The notes below the pieces were generated by a model, which was not told the DNA's origin, searched no databases, and worked only from the letters and a program-made list of their open reading frames with translations. 64,000 nt of DNA from Mycobacterium asiaticum (GTDB lineage Bacteria; Actinomycetota; Actinomycetes; Mycobacteriales; Mycobacteriaceae), in assembly GCF_001673365.1 (NCBI RefSeq), contig NZ_LZLS01000184.1:1-64000 (forward strand), read 5' to 3'. Positions within the stretch are counted from its first letter, which is position 1; every line of letters begins with the position of its first letter. Positions 43,995 through 53,500 of this stretch are shown here, piece after piece. Made by a program: the position numbers and the translations under genes.

Positions 43995-45785
43995 CTACCG
44001 CGCCACTTCGCGGTGCCCGGCGTCCAGTCGGCGGGTCCACCCGCGAGCGTCGAGGTGTTCGAGCAAGGGGATTGCGACCCGCCGAGTGGTGTTCAGTGCC
44101 TGCCTCGCTTGGCTTGTGGTGAACGGCTGCTCGATCGCGGCCAGCGCCCGCATCGCCAGCGCGGGCGCGTTCGGCAGTAAGACGACACCGTCGCGCAGTC
44201 GCAACACGCGCCCGGCGCGTTCGGCGGCGGCCAGTTCACGGGTTCCGAGGTGCAGTGCCTGCAATTCGTAAGCCTCGGGCGCCCGGAACGGCTCCGTCCG
44301 CAACCGCGTCTCCAACTCCACCACCGCTGCCTCGGCCACACCGATGTTGGTGTGAGTTCCCGGCGCTCGAATGTGACCACCCCGTTGCTCGAGACCTGCT
44401 CCGCGTGCGACAGCGTCGAGCAGCGTCTCGTCGGGCAGCGCCAGCAGATCACGCGCGGCGCCGCGGGACAGGCCTTCTGCCAATGGATCTCGTTCGTGCA
44501 GTTCGACCACCGCGGCTTGCAGCCGTTGCTGCCATGCCTCGAATGTCGGGGCGTACACCCACCAGCCGTCGATCACGCGTACCTCGGCCGGCACCTCGTC
44601 GCGTCGCAACCCCAACCGGCGCAGATGGGTCTCCTGCACCGCACCGCGGCGAGCCACCTCGAGGCTTACGTCGCCCTCTGCCCTCAGGCCGGCCAGCGTC
44701 GCCGTCCGGCGCGCGCTGTCGCCACGTCGCCGCAGTGCAGGCGGTTCGGCGTCGAGTACCTGCGCACCGCCCAGTACCCGGACGCTACCCGGGTCACGCA
44801 ACACCAACCGGTCCCCGAGTATCAATGGCAGCCGCCGGTCGAGGGTAAGTCGGGCGTGGTCGTCGTCGAAGGGCCGCAGTCGCGCGGGTGAGGCCGCGGT
44901 GCCGACGTGCACGACGAGTTGCGTCGGGGCCTCGGTGAAAGGGCCGCCGCTGGCGCGGCGCACGTCGAGTGATCGCGTGCATGGCCACGCGTCGGGTGTG
45001 ACCAGCGCGTCACCGCGTCGCACGGCCTCGCGAGGGACGCCACGCAGATTGAGTGCCACCCGAGCGACGGGACCCAATGTGGGGAAGGGTTCGCCGCAGC
45101 TTTGCAGGCCGCGGATGGATACTTTCCGGACGCGCGACCCGCCCAGCAACTGCAGGTCGTCGCCGACGGCCAGGGTGCCCGCCGAAAGTGTTCCGGTGAC
45201 TACGGTTCCCGCACCGTCGATGGTGAAGGAGCGGTCCACCCAGAGTCTTAGTCGGGCGCTGGTCTGGGGTGCCGGCACGCGCGCCAGAACGGCGTCGAGG
45301 GCGGAGCGTAGCTCGTTCAGGCCGGTGCCCCCGGTTGCCGAGACGACGACGCCGGGAGCGTCCCGCAGCGCTGTTCCGGCCAGCTCCGCGCGGGCCTGCG
45401 TCAGGACTTCGGCGGCCCGATCGGGCGCCCGGTCGGCGCGGGTGACGACCAGGAGACCATGCTGAATACCAAGGGCCGCAACGGCATCGCGATGGTCACT
45501 GGACTGCGCCTGCCAACCCTCATCGGCTGCCACGACGAAGCAGACCACCGGCGCGGGACCAAGCCCGGCCAGGGTGTTGGCAAGGAACCGGTGGTGACCG
45601 GGTACGTCGACGAAGGCGACGCTACGGCCCGACGGCAGAGTGGTCCAAGCAAAGCCGAGGTCGATGGTCAGGCCGCGTCGGCGCTCTTCTTCCCATCGGT
45701 CGGGCTCCATGCCGGTGAGTGCGTGGATGAGCGTGCTCTTGCCGTGGTCCACGTGACCTGCGGTGGCTACTACATTGCGTGACAT
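43995..45785 (-). CDS. selB: Selenocysteine-specific translation elongation factor SelB
   Basis: From ATG 45785, 7 bp after selA, the protein has 596 residues; the frame is open to 45806. It is a GTPase like EF-Tu: G1 GHVDHGKST, G2 in RGLTIDLGF, G3 DVPGH, and G4 as TRAD, slightly different from the TKAD of E. coli SelB. EF-Tu-like domains 2 and 3 follow, and the C-terminal half has the winged-helix repeats that bind the SECIS hairpin. It delivers Sec-tRNA to UGA codons such as the one in fdhA. It lies directly after selA in the tRNA-Sec/selA/selB order. Confidence 0.95.
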   Translation of the reverse strand: MSRNVVATAGHVDHGKSTLIHALTGMEPDRWEEERRRGLTIDLGFAWTTLPSGRSVAFVDVPGHHRFLANTLAGLGPAPVVCFVVAADEGWQAQSSDHRDAVAALGIQHGLLVVTRADRAPDRAAEVLTQARAELAGTALRDAPGVVVSATGGTGLNELRSALDAVLARVPAPQTSARLRLWVDRSFTIDGAGTVVTGTLSAGTLAVGDDLQLLGGSRVRKVSIRGLQSCGEPFPTLGPVARVALNLRGVPREAVRRGDALVTPDAWPCTRSLDVRRASGGPFTEAPTQLVVHVGTAASPARLRPFDDDHARLTLDRRLPLILGDRLVLRDPGSVRVLGGAQVLDAEPPALRRRGDSARRTATLAGLRAEGDVSLEVARRGAVQETHLRRLGLRRDEVPAEVRVIDGWWVYAPTFEAWQQRLQAAVVELHERDPLAEGLSRGAARDLLALPDETLLDAVARGAGLEQRGGHIRAPGTHTNIGVAEAAVVELETRLRTEPFRAPEAYELQALHLGTRELAAAERAGRVLRLRDGVVLLPNAPALAMRALAAIEQPFTTSQARQALNTTRRVAIPLLEHLDARGWTRRLDAGHREVAR

Positions 45786-45792
45786 TCGTGCT

Positions 45793-47100
45793 CTAGTGCT
45801 TTGCACCCAACGCTTTTCGGACCGCGGTCAGCAGGCGAGCGTCGTCGGCTTCCGGGATGCAGCGCAGGTCCAGCAGGCAGGCACCGTCGTGCACGCGCGG
45901 CAGCACTGCCGGGTCGCCGGTGCGCAGCGGCGCGGCCGTTGACTCCGGCAGCCGAATCGCCCAGCCCGGCAACGGGACTCCGGGGGCTCCGCCGCCGCCG
46001 ACCCGTCCGTCGTGCGGGACGACGGTCGCGTTCACGGCGGCCGCCAGTGTCTCGGCCCGGGCGCGTAGCCGGGCGGGGTCGGCGTGCAGTGCCTGCGTCA
46101 CCGGCGACTCGCCCGCTTGCACGGTAGCTTCCAGCGCCGCGAGGGTGAGTTTGTCGGCGCGGACCGCGCGCGCCAGCGGATGTCGCGTCATCCGGGCGAC
46201 CACCTCGGCACGGCCCAGCACGATTCCGGCCTGCGGGCCGCCGAGCAGCTTGTCGCCGCTGGCGGTGACGATGTCGGCGCCTTGCGCCAGCGCGGTGCCG
46301 GCATCGGGTTCGTCGGGGAGCAGGGAGTCGGGGGCGAGGAGGCCGCTGCCCAGATCGGCGATGAGCGGGATCTGCCTGGCCGCGGTCAGGGTGTGCAGTT
46401 CGGGCAGGGTGGTGGCGGCGGTGAACCCTTCGACGCGGAAGTTGCTCTGATGGACCTTGAGTACGCAACCGGTTTCCGGTCCGATCGCCGCCTCGTAGTC
46501 CTTGAGATGCGTGCGGTTGGTGGTTCCGACTTCACGCAGGCGGGCGCCCGTAGACGCGATTAGATCGGGCAGTCGGAATCCGGCGCCGATCTCGATGAGT
46601 TCCCCGCGGCTGATCAGGATCTCGCGGCCGGCGGCCAACGCGGTAGTCGCGAGCACCAGGGCGGCGGCGCCGTTGTTGACGACGAGCGCGTCCTCGGCGG
46701 CCGGGCACGCGTTGAGCAGCGCTCGCCGAACGGCGACCCCGCGCTTGGACCGGGTCCCGGTGCCGAGGTCGAGTTCCACGTCGACGTAGCCGCTGGCTGC
46801 GGTGAGGGCTTCGACCGCGCCCGGTGCGAGCGGCGCGCGACCGAGATTGGTGTGCACGACGACGCCGGTGGCATTGAGCACTGGCGTCAGCGCCGTGGCC
46901 GTGCGCGCAGTCAGGGCTTCCTCCAGGTGGGCGCGCACGTGTTCGGGAGCCAGCTGGCCTAGCCGGGCCTGTTGTTGGACGTCCTGGACAATAGTCCGTA
47001 TCACGTTGTCGCCCAACCTGTTTCGCGCTTCCTGCACGGCCGACAGCGCTAGCAACTGGTCCGTGCGCGGAATCAATCGGCGTGGGTCGACCTGCGTCAC
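45793..47100 (-). CDS. selA: L-seryl-tRNA(Sec) selenium transferase SelA
   Basis: The protein has 435 residues from GTG 47100. Conserved SelA features: N-terminal RRLIPRTDQLLA, VLNATGVVVHTNLGRAPL, VHQSNFRVEGFT, and the PLP-binding lysine in TASGDKLLGGPQAG. It turns Ser-tRNA(Sec) into Sec-tRNA(Sec) using selenophosphate from SelD. It lies 32 bp after the tRNA-Sec gene and 7 bp before selB, so the three are likely one transcript. Confidence 0.96.
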   Translation of the reverse strand: MTQVDPRRLIPRTDQLLALSAVQEARNRLGDNVIRTIVQDVQQQARLGQLAPEHVRAHLEEALTARTATALTPVLNATGVVVHTNLGRAPLAPGAVEALTAASGYVDVELDLGTGTRSKRGVAVRRALLNACPAAEDALVVNNGAAALVLATTALAAGREILISRGELIEIGAGFRLPDLIASTGARLREVGTTNRTHLKDYEAAIGPETGCVLKVHQSNFRVEGFTAATTLPELHTLTAARQIPLIADLGSGLLAPDSLLPDEPDAGTALAQGADIVTASGDKLLGGPQAGIVLGRAEVVARMTRHPLARAVRADKLTLAALEATVQAGESPVTQALHADPARLRARAETLAAAVNATVVPHDGRVGGGGAPGVPLPGWAIRLPESTAAPLRTGDPAVLPRVHDGACLLDLRCIPEADDARLLTAVRKALGAKH

Positions 47101-47132
47101 TTGACCTCTCGGGTTACTTGCCGGGCATCACG

Positions 47133-47225
47133 CGGAGGCGGACGGGAATCGAACCCGCCAGACCGAGATGCTCGATCTCACCGGTTTTGAAGACCGGGGG
47201 GACCACCAGGAACCCAAACGCCTCC
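47133..47225 (-). tRNA. selC: tRNA-Sec (anticodon UCA)
   Basis: The gene is about 93 nt. The acceptor stem is GGAGGCG with CGCCTCC plus discriminator G, with no encoded CCA. The anticodon arm is CCGGT-CTTCAAA-ACCGG with UCA at 47190-47188. A long variable arm GAGAT-CGAGC-ATCTC and a T arm GCGGG-TTCGATT-CCCGT are present. The UCA anticodon, long variable arm and extended acceptor/T region identify selenocysteine tRNA and exclude an ordinary suppressor. selA and selB follow on the same strand. Confidence 0.95.
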
Positions 47226-47283
47226 GTTGGTAAACCTAGCGTGGCGCACCGCGGTTTGGGCCTCCGGCGGTATATGTGCGCGT

Positions 47284-47326
47284 GCCCGCCTCCGAGCGAC
47301 AAATTTTCTGTCGCTGAGAGCCGGGC
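47284..47326. repeat. Tandem sel-locus hairpin, copy 1
   Basis: This 43-nt element folds as GCCCGCCTC / GAGCCGGGC (one C-C mismatch), then a 2x2 internal loop (CG / GA), then AGCGACA / TGTCGCT with a 7-nt loop AATTTTC. It is preceded by GGTATATGTGCG, which is also in front of copy 2. It lies between the tRNA-Sec gene and selD, with no open reading frame that looks real. Structure could form on either strand. Confidence 0.8.
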
Positions 47327-47341
47327 AAAAGTGCACTACCC

Positions 47342-47386
47342 CGGCAGCTCCTCTTGCGGAGATCGGGCAGCTCCTCTTCCGGAGGT
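47342..47386. repeat. Short direct repeat between the two sel-locus hairpins
   Basis: CGGCAGCTCCTCTTGCGGAG (from 47342) and GGGCAGCTCCTCTTCCGGAG (from 47365) are two copies of a 20-nt unit 23 bp apart. Each can form a small hairpin (CTCC or CTCCTCTT with GGAG). Together with the larger hairpins they give the 115-bp period of this region. Confidence 0.55.
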
Positions 47387-47398
47387 ATATGTGCGGTT

Positions 47399-47441
47399 GC
47401 CCGCCTCCGAGCGACAAATTTTCTGTCGCTGAGAGGCGGGC
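47399..47441. repeat. Tandem sel-locus hairpin, copy 2
   Basis: This copy is 115 bp from copy 1. The outer stem GCCCGCCTC / GAGGCGGGC is perfect here, the same 2x2 internal loop (CG / GA) is kept, and the inner stem AGCGACA / TGTCGCT with loop AATTTTC is identical. It ends 54 bp before the selD start codon. The 270-bp region 47226-47495 holds these repeats and no recognisable gene. Confidence 0.8.
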
Positions 47442-47495
47442 AAACAGACACCCTCCCGAGCGGCGGGCACAACCGGGCCCTCGTACGCTCGGCTC

Positions 47496-48467
47496 ATGAC
47501 GCGGCTGACCGGATACGCGCACGGCGGCGGCTGTGCCTGCAAAATTCCGCCGGGCGAGCTCGAAGAGGCGGTCCGCGGGCTGACCGGACAACGCGGCGAG
47601 AACGTCCTGGTCGGGCTGGACGACGGCGACGACGCGGCCGCTGTCCTCGTCGGTGACTTCGCGGTGCTGTCCACCGCCGACTTCTTCACACCGGTCGTCG
47701 ACGACCCCTTCGACTGGGGGCGCATCGCCGCGGCGAACGCGCTGTCCGACATCTACGCCATGGGCGGGCGCCCCGTGGTAGCGATCAACCTGATCGGCTG
47801 GCCGCGCGACGTGCTGCCCTTGGAGCTGATGAAGGAGGTGCTGCGCGGCGGGTTGGCGGTGGCATCGGAAGCGGGCTGTCCGGTGATCGGCGGCCACTCG
47901 ATAGACGACCCCGAACCCAAGTACGGGATGGCGGTAACGGGCGTGGCCGATCCGGACCAATTGCTGCGAAACGACGCCGCCGCGGCGGGACTACCGCTGA
48001 CCCTCACCAAGCCGATCGGACTCGGGCTGCTCAACAACCGACACAAGCAGACCGGCGAGGTGTTCACCGAGGCGATAGCAGTCATGACCCGGCTTAACCG
48101 GGACGCGGCGCAGGCGGCCATAACCGGTGGCGTGCGGGCCGCCACCGACGTCACCGGGTTCGGCTTGCTCGGCCACCTGCACAAGATGTGCCGGGCCTCC
48201 GGTGTCGGGGCCGTCATCGAGCGCTCGGCGGTCCCCGTGATCGAAGCCGCGCGGGTGGCGCTGAAAGACGGCTTCGTCTCTGGCGGTACCCGGCGCAACC
48301 TCGACTGGGTGCGGCCTCATCTGACGCAAGCTCCGGATGTCACCGAGGACGACCTGCTGCTGCTGGCCGACGCCCAGACCTCCGGCGGCCTGCTGGTGGT
48401 CGGGGAAATACCCGGCTACCCGGTCATCGGGCACACCGTGGCGGGCCACGGCATCGAGATCCGCTAG
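47496..48467 (+). CDS. selD: Selenide, water dikinase (selenophosphate synthetase) SelD
   Basis: The protein has 323 residues. The N-terminal loop HGGGCACKIPP carries catalytic Cys13 and Lys16, so this SelD uses Cys and does not itself need selenocysteine. LDDGDDAAAVL and GGHSIDDPEPKYGMAVTG are conserved ATP/Mg regions. It makes selenophosphate from selenide and ATP for SelA. It runs away from the tRNA-Sec/selA/selB unit and converges on the formate dehydrogenase operon, 13 bp from the membrane-subunit gene end. Confidence 0.95.
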   Translation: MTRLTGYAHGGGCACKIPPGELEEAVRGLTGQRGENVLVGLDDGDDAAAVLVGDFAVLSTADFFTPVVDDPFDWGRIAAANALSDIYAMGGRPVVAINLIGWPRDVLPLELMKEVLRGGLAVASEAGCPVIGGHSIDDPEPKYGMAVTGVADPDQLLRNDAAAAGLPLTLTKPIGLGLLNNRHKQTGEVFTEAIAVMTRLNRDAAQAAITGGVRAATDVTGFGLLGHLHKMCRASGVGAVIERSAVPVIEAARVALKDGFVSGGTRRNLDWVRPHLTQAPDVTEDDLLLLADAQTSGGLLVVGEIPGYPVIGHTVAGHGIEIR

Positions 48468-48480
48468 TCCGCCTCAGGCA

Positions 48481-49551
48481 TCAACCAGCAGACGTGATCG
48501 AGTCGTCGGTCATACCCGCCGCGCGGCGCGCCGCCAACCGCCGCTTCTGCGGCTCGATCGTGTAGCGGGGATCGCGCGCCGACTCCTTCCCCGCCTCGAA
48601 GAACCCGAACCTCAACAGCGCCGACGCCGTCAGCAGCGACACGCCGGACAGGGCCGCGACACCGCGGTGTCCCCCGCCGAGCAATGCGCCCAACCCGCCC
48701 GCAGCGGCCAGGCGTTCGCTCCATTCCAGCATTCGACCGGGCGCGCCCTGGTGCAGCGGCTCCCTGGTTACCGGGTCCATTCGGTGCTCGGTGATCCGCG
48801 CGAAGATCAGATCAGCGATCGCTCCGATGACGGCGAGCCGGCGGGCGGGTCCGGCTTCCGAGACCGGGGTCGTAATCATGGCCATTCCCGAAGCGGCCAA
48901 GCTGGCCGAGCTGGCAAACACGAACGGCAGATCTCGATATGCGGCATTCCAGGTCGGCGTCGCGGTGTCGGAGAGCAGCACCGCGGTATAGACCGCCAGC
49001 GGCGCAGCAAAAACCGCGGCCTCCATTCCGGCCGGCCCCTCGACCGCACGCAGCACAGGCCGCAACGGACCCAACGGCAACCGGTCACCGGTCATCCAGT
49101 CGACTTCGGAGACCGCCGCGACACCGATGCCCGCGCTGAAGAAGCTGAGGATCCACGAGCCCAGGCTCATCGGCGAGGTCAACTTGATGGTCCGCAGCAT
49201 GTTGACGAACCGCTCCGGGCGGCCCAGGTCCTTGACCAGCGCGGCCGCCCCCAACCCAACGGCGGCCAACGCGGACAGCCGGGCGTTGCGGCGCAAGGTG
49301 GCCCGTCCGGTGAGCTGCGCGCCGGCCGCCAGCAGCCCGGACCCGCCCGCCAACCCACCGAGAAACAGGTACGCGCCTACCTCGTGTCCCCACGGCGCCG
49401 GTTTGACCACCGGGCGTCCGTAGTAGCTGGTGAACTCCGCCTCGGGCACCATCACCGACTCGTCGCGGCGTCGCCCTGCCCGGCCCCGACGGCGCCGTCG
49501 GCCGCGTTCCGGCTCCGGCGGCCGCAGGCTGTCGAACTCCGATGTCGTCAC
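48481..49551 (-). CDS. NrfD/PsrC-type membrane subunit of formate dehydrogenase
   Basis: The protein has 356 residues from GTG 49551, whose GTGA overlaps the stop of the iron-sulfur subunit gene; the frame is open to 49647 but overlaps that gene heavily. Residues before about 65 are polar and Arg-rich (PEPERGRRRRRGRAGRRR). About eight membrane helices follow (GAYLFLGGLAGGSGLLAAGA; LGSWILSFFSAGIGVAAVS), as in NrfD/PsrC quinone-reactive subunits. It anchors the enzyme and passes electrons to quinone. It has no haem-binding pattern of the FdnI kind. Confidence 0.85.
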   Translation of the reverse strand: MTTSEFDSLRPPEPERGRRRRRGRAGRRRDESVMVPEAEFTSYYGRPVVKPAPWGHEVGAYLFLGGLAGGSGLLAAGAQLTGRATLRRNARLSALAAVGLGAAALVKDLGRPERFVNMLRTIKLTSPMSLGSWILSFFSAGIGVAAVSEVDWMTGDRLPLGPLRPVLRAVEGPAGMEAAVFAAPLAVYTAVLLSDTATPTWNAAYRDLPFVFASSASLAASGMAMITTPVSEAGPARRLAVIGAIADLIFARITEHRMDPVTREPLHQGAPGRMLEWSERLAAAGGLGALLGGGHRGVAALSGVSLLTASALLRFGFFEAGKESARDPRYTIEPQKRRLAARRAAGMTDDSITSAG

Positions 49552-50513
49552 CGGCGCCCACCCAGAAAAGCCAGCGCCGCGGCCCCGACCATGCCGGCGG
49601 CTGCGATGCCGGCCCGCTTGAACATGGTCGCCAGGTCCGCCGTGCACACCCGCGGATCCGGCGGCAGACCGTAGACCTCGGGCTCGTCGAGCAGCAGGAA
49701 GACCGACCCGGTCCCGCCGACGCCGTCGTTCTCGTTGGCGCCATACAGACGCGCCTCGGTGAGCCCCCGCGCGTGCAGTTCGGCGACCCGCTCACGAGCC
49801 TGCGCAACTAGATCGTCGTGGTCACCGAATTTGATCGACGTCGTCGGGCAGGTCTGGGCGCAGGCCGGCGTCTGGTCTTCGAGGAGCCGGTCGTAACAGA
49901 GCGTGCATTTCTGGGCTACGCCGGTGACGAACTCGTGTCCCGGACGCTCGGAACGCTTGTCGGGGGCAGTGTAGGTGCCGTCGCTGCGGCGCTCGACGAC
50001 GCCGAACGGGCACCCGGCCACGCAGGTGCCGCAGCCATTGCAGACGTCGTCCTGCACGACGACGGTGCCGAACTCGGTGCGAAACAGCGCCCCGGTGGGG
50101 CAGACGTCCAGGCAGCCGGCGTGGGTGCAGTGCTTGCACACGTCTGAGGCCATCAGCCAGCGAAACTCGGGCGTCTCCGGGGGACTCGTGTCGGGCGGAC
50201 CCGGCAGGGCCGGCATACCCAGGCTCACCAGCGCACGCCCGGACTCGCGGGCCTCCTCGATGCGCTCCCGACCCTGCTCGATGAAGGCGACGTGCCGCCA
50301 AGTGCTGGCACCCAGTTGGCCGGTGTTGTCGTAGGACGAGCCCAGGATCTCCAGGTCACCATCCAGCGGGTTGCGGTTCCATTCCTTGCACGCCACTTCG
50401 CACGCCTTGCAGCCGATGCAGATCGAGGTGTCGGTGAAGAAACCTTTGCGCGACTGCGGTTCCGGCCACCGGGCATCGGAGGTGGGGTCGGTCGGTCCGG
50501 CCAGTTGACCCAT
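49548..50513 (-). CDS. fdhB: Formate dehydrogenase iron-sulfur (beta) subunit
   Basis: From ATG 50513, sharing one base with the alpha-subunit stop (TGATG), the protein has 321 residues; the longer frame to 50645 overlaps fdhA. Four cysteine clusters for [4Fe-4S] centres are visible: CIGCKACEVACKEW, CKHCTHAGCLDVCP, CNGCGTCVAGCP and CTLCYDRLLEDQTPACAQTC. A C-terminal hydrophobic helix (AGIAAAGMVGAAALAFLGG) may dock on the membrane subunit. It carries electrons from the alpha subunit to the NrfD-like subunit. Confidence 0.93.
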   Translation of the reverse strand: MGQLAGPTDPTSDARWPEPQSRKGFFTDTSICIGCKACEVACKEWNRNPLDGDLEILGSSYDNTGQLGASTWRHVAFIEQGRERIEEARESGRALVSLGMPALPGPPDTSPPETPEFRWLMASDVCKHCTHAGCLDVCPTGALFRTEFGTVVVQDDVCNGCGTCVAGCPFGVVERRSDGTYTAPDKRSERPGHEFVTGVAQKCTLCYDRLLEDQTPACAQTCPTTSIKFGDHDDLVAQARERVAELHARGLTEARLYGANENDGVGGTGSVFLLLDEPEVYGLPPDPRVCTADLATMFKRAGIAAAGMVGAAALAFLGGRR

Positions 50514-53500
50514 CAGCCCTCCTCGCGCGGTTCGGTGATACGAACATTGTCCGTCTCGACGGTCGCCCCCGCGCGTGACTGGTACTCCTCGATCAGGCGC
50601 AGCAGTTCTTCGCCCTGCGGTCGGCGTCCGGGACGGATGTCGCACGACCCTGCCTTGGATTCCTGGATCTGCACATTGGGGTCGAGCACCACACCCAAAA
50701 GATCGTTGGCCGCATCCCCACTGACCACCGCGTCACCGCCCACCCCCCAGTGGTAGGGCAGACCGATTTGGTGGAACGTGTGCCCGCTGATCACCAGCGG
50801 CGTCATCCGTTCGGTAACAAGCACTTTCGCTTCAATTGCCGCTCGTGGCGAGATGATGGTGGCCCACCCGTACGGCTCAAGCCCGCGTTCGGCAGCCAAC
50901 TCCGGCGAGACCTCACAAAACATCTCCGGCTGCAATTCGGACAAGTAGGGCAGCCACCGGCTCATGCCGCCCGCGGTGTGATGCTCAGTCAGCCGATAGG
51001 TGGTGAACACATAGGGGTAGACCTCGGCCCCGGGATCGCCGGCACTCGGTGCCCACAGATTGTCCTTGCGGGGGAACATGATTCGCGACGGACTCTGCTG
51101 CTGCGGATAGAGCGCGTTGGCGACGGGCGACTCTTGCGGCTCGTAGTGAGTGGGCAGTGGACCGTCGACCATTCCCTTGGGCGCGAACAGCCAGCCCTTG
51201 CCGTCGGCCTGCATGACGAACGGGTCGTCGCCGGCCAGGGCGGCGGGCCCGCCGATGTCGGGGTCGGGTCGTGCGGTCGGAGCGCGGTCGGCCGGGAAGT
51301 CCGGCACGTCGTTGCCAACCCAGCGCCCCTCGTCCTCGTCCCACCACACGTATTTCTTGCGCTCGCTCCACGGCTTTCCCTCGGGGTCGGCGGAGGCGCG
51401 GTTGTAGAGGATGCGCCGGTCGGCCGGCCACGCCCAACCCCACTCGGACTGGTTCGGTGTCGGGCCGCCCTGCGGCGCGCGCCGCGCTGCCTGGTTGACC
51501 CCGTCGGCGCGCACGCCGGAGTAGATCCAGCACCCGCAAGCCGTCGAACCGTCGGCGCGTAGTTCGTGATAGCCGGATAGGGGGCTGCCCGCCTCGGGGC
51601 CGGTGAGTTGAAATCCGTTGATCTCGGCCAGCACCGCTTCGGAGTCCGGGTCGCCGTGCTCGTTGACGGGATAGTCCCAGGTGAGATCGAGCAGCGGCCG
51701 GTCCCGTTCGTCGGTCGAGCCGGCCAGGCGTTGGCGGATTCGGTTGCCCAATTCGACGAAGAACTGCAGTTCGCTCTGGCAGTCGCCCGGCGGGTCGACC
51801 GCCTGATGTCGCCACTGCACCATCCGTTGCGTCTGGGTGAACGAGCCGGCCTTCTCGACGTGAGTGGCCGCCGGGAAGAAGAACACCTCCGTCTCGATCT
51901 CTTCGGTTTTCAGTTCCCCAGAAGCGATTTCGGGACCGTCCTTCCAGAACGTGGCCGACTCGATGAGGTTGAGGTCGCGCACCACCAACCACTTCAGGTG
52001 TGACATGCCCATCCGCTGCATCCGCCCGTGCGCCGAGCCGACGGCCGGGTTCTGCCCCAGCAAGAAGTACCCGTCGACCTCGTCGTCAAGCATGGCGAGC
52101 ACCGTTTGATAGGTGCCGTGCGGACCCGAGAGCCGCGGCAGGTAGTCGTAGGCCCAATTGTTGTCCGGCCGGGCGGCGTCCCCCCACCACGCCTTGAGCA
52201 GGCTGACCAGATAGGCGTCGGCGTTGGCCCAGTAGCCCTTCTGATCTTTTGGACCCACCGCCTCGAGGTAGTCGTCGAAGGTGTCGTGGAGCCCTGCTTT
52301 CGGCATCGGTAGATAGCCGGGCAGCAGGTTGAACAGCGTCGGGATATCCGTGGAGCCTTGGATCGTGGCATGGCCGCGCAGCGCCATGATGCCACCTCCC
52401 GGACGTCCGATGTTGCCCAGCAGCAACTGCAAAATCGTTGAGGTGCGGATGAATTGGGCGCCGAGGGTGTGCTGGGTCCAGCCGACTGCGTAGGCGAAGC
52501 AAGTGGTGCGGTCGCGCCCGGAGTTCTCGGTGATGGCCCGGGCCAGGTAATCGAAGTCTTCGACGCTGATGCCGCACACGTCGCGAACCATCTCCGGGGT
52601 GTAGCGGGCGTAGTGGCGCTTGACAATCTGGAACACGGTCTGCGGATCTGTCAGCGTCTCGTCGCGCAGTACGCGGGCGTGCGGCAACTGCGGTCCACCG
52701 CTGCCGTGGGAGTGGCCGGCGGCGCGCTCGGAGGCGCTGGCGCCATGCTCGTCACCGTTCTCCTGTTCCGCTCCCCGTTCCGCTCCCCGTTCCGCTCCCC
52801 GTTCCGCATAGGCCCACGTCGACGGGTCGTACTGTCCAGTCTCGGGATCAAAGCCCGAGAACAGTCCACCCAGATCCTCGGTGTCCCGGAAGTCGTCGTT
52901 GATCAGGGTGGCCGCGTTGGTGTAGGCCACCACGTATTCCTTGAACCAAAGGCCTTGGGTAATCACGTAATTGATCAGCGCGCCCAGCAGCACCACGTCG
53001 GAACCGGCCCGGATCGCAATGTGCTTGTCAGACACCGCCGAAGTGCGGGTGAAGCGCGGGTCGACATGAATTACCTTCGCGCCCCGAGCTTTAGCCTCTT
53101 CGACCCACTGGAAGCCGACGGGGTGACACTCGGCCATGTTGGAGCCCTGAATGACGATGCAGTCCGCGTTAGCCATGTCCTGCAGTGACTGGGTGGCGCC
53201 GCCGCGCCCGAAGGAGGTTCCCAGACCGGGAACCGTGGCGGAGTGTCAAATGCGAGCTTGGTTCTCGATCTGTATTGCACCCGCGGCGGTGAAGAGTTTC
53301 TTGATGACATAGTTCTCTTCGTTGTCGAGAGTGGCTCCGCCGAGCGCGGCGATTTTCATGGTGCGCCGCAGGGGATGACCCTTCTTGTCGATGTCCTGCC
53401 AGGCATGGCGGCGGGCTTCGACGAAGCGGTCGGCCACCATGTCGATGGCGGTGTCGACGTCCAGCGATTGCCATTCGGTGGCACCGGGTGCGCGGTAGAG

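Noticed and set aside
47133..47225. Opal suppressor or tRNA-Ser reading of the UCA-anticodon tRNA
   Set aside because: The extended acceptor/T region, long variable arm and direct linkage to selA and selB identify tRNA-Sec.
47496..47560. SelD as a second selenoprotein
   Set aside because: The catalytic site reads GGGCACK with ordinary Cys codons and no in-frame UGA.
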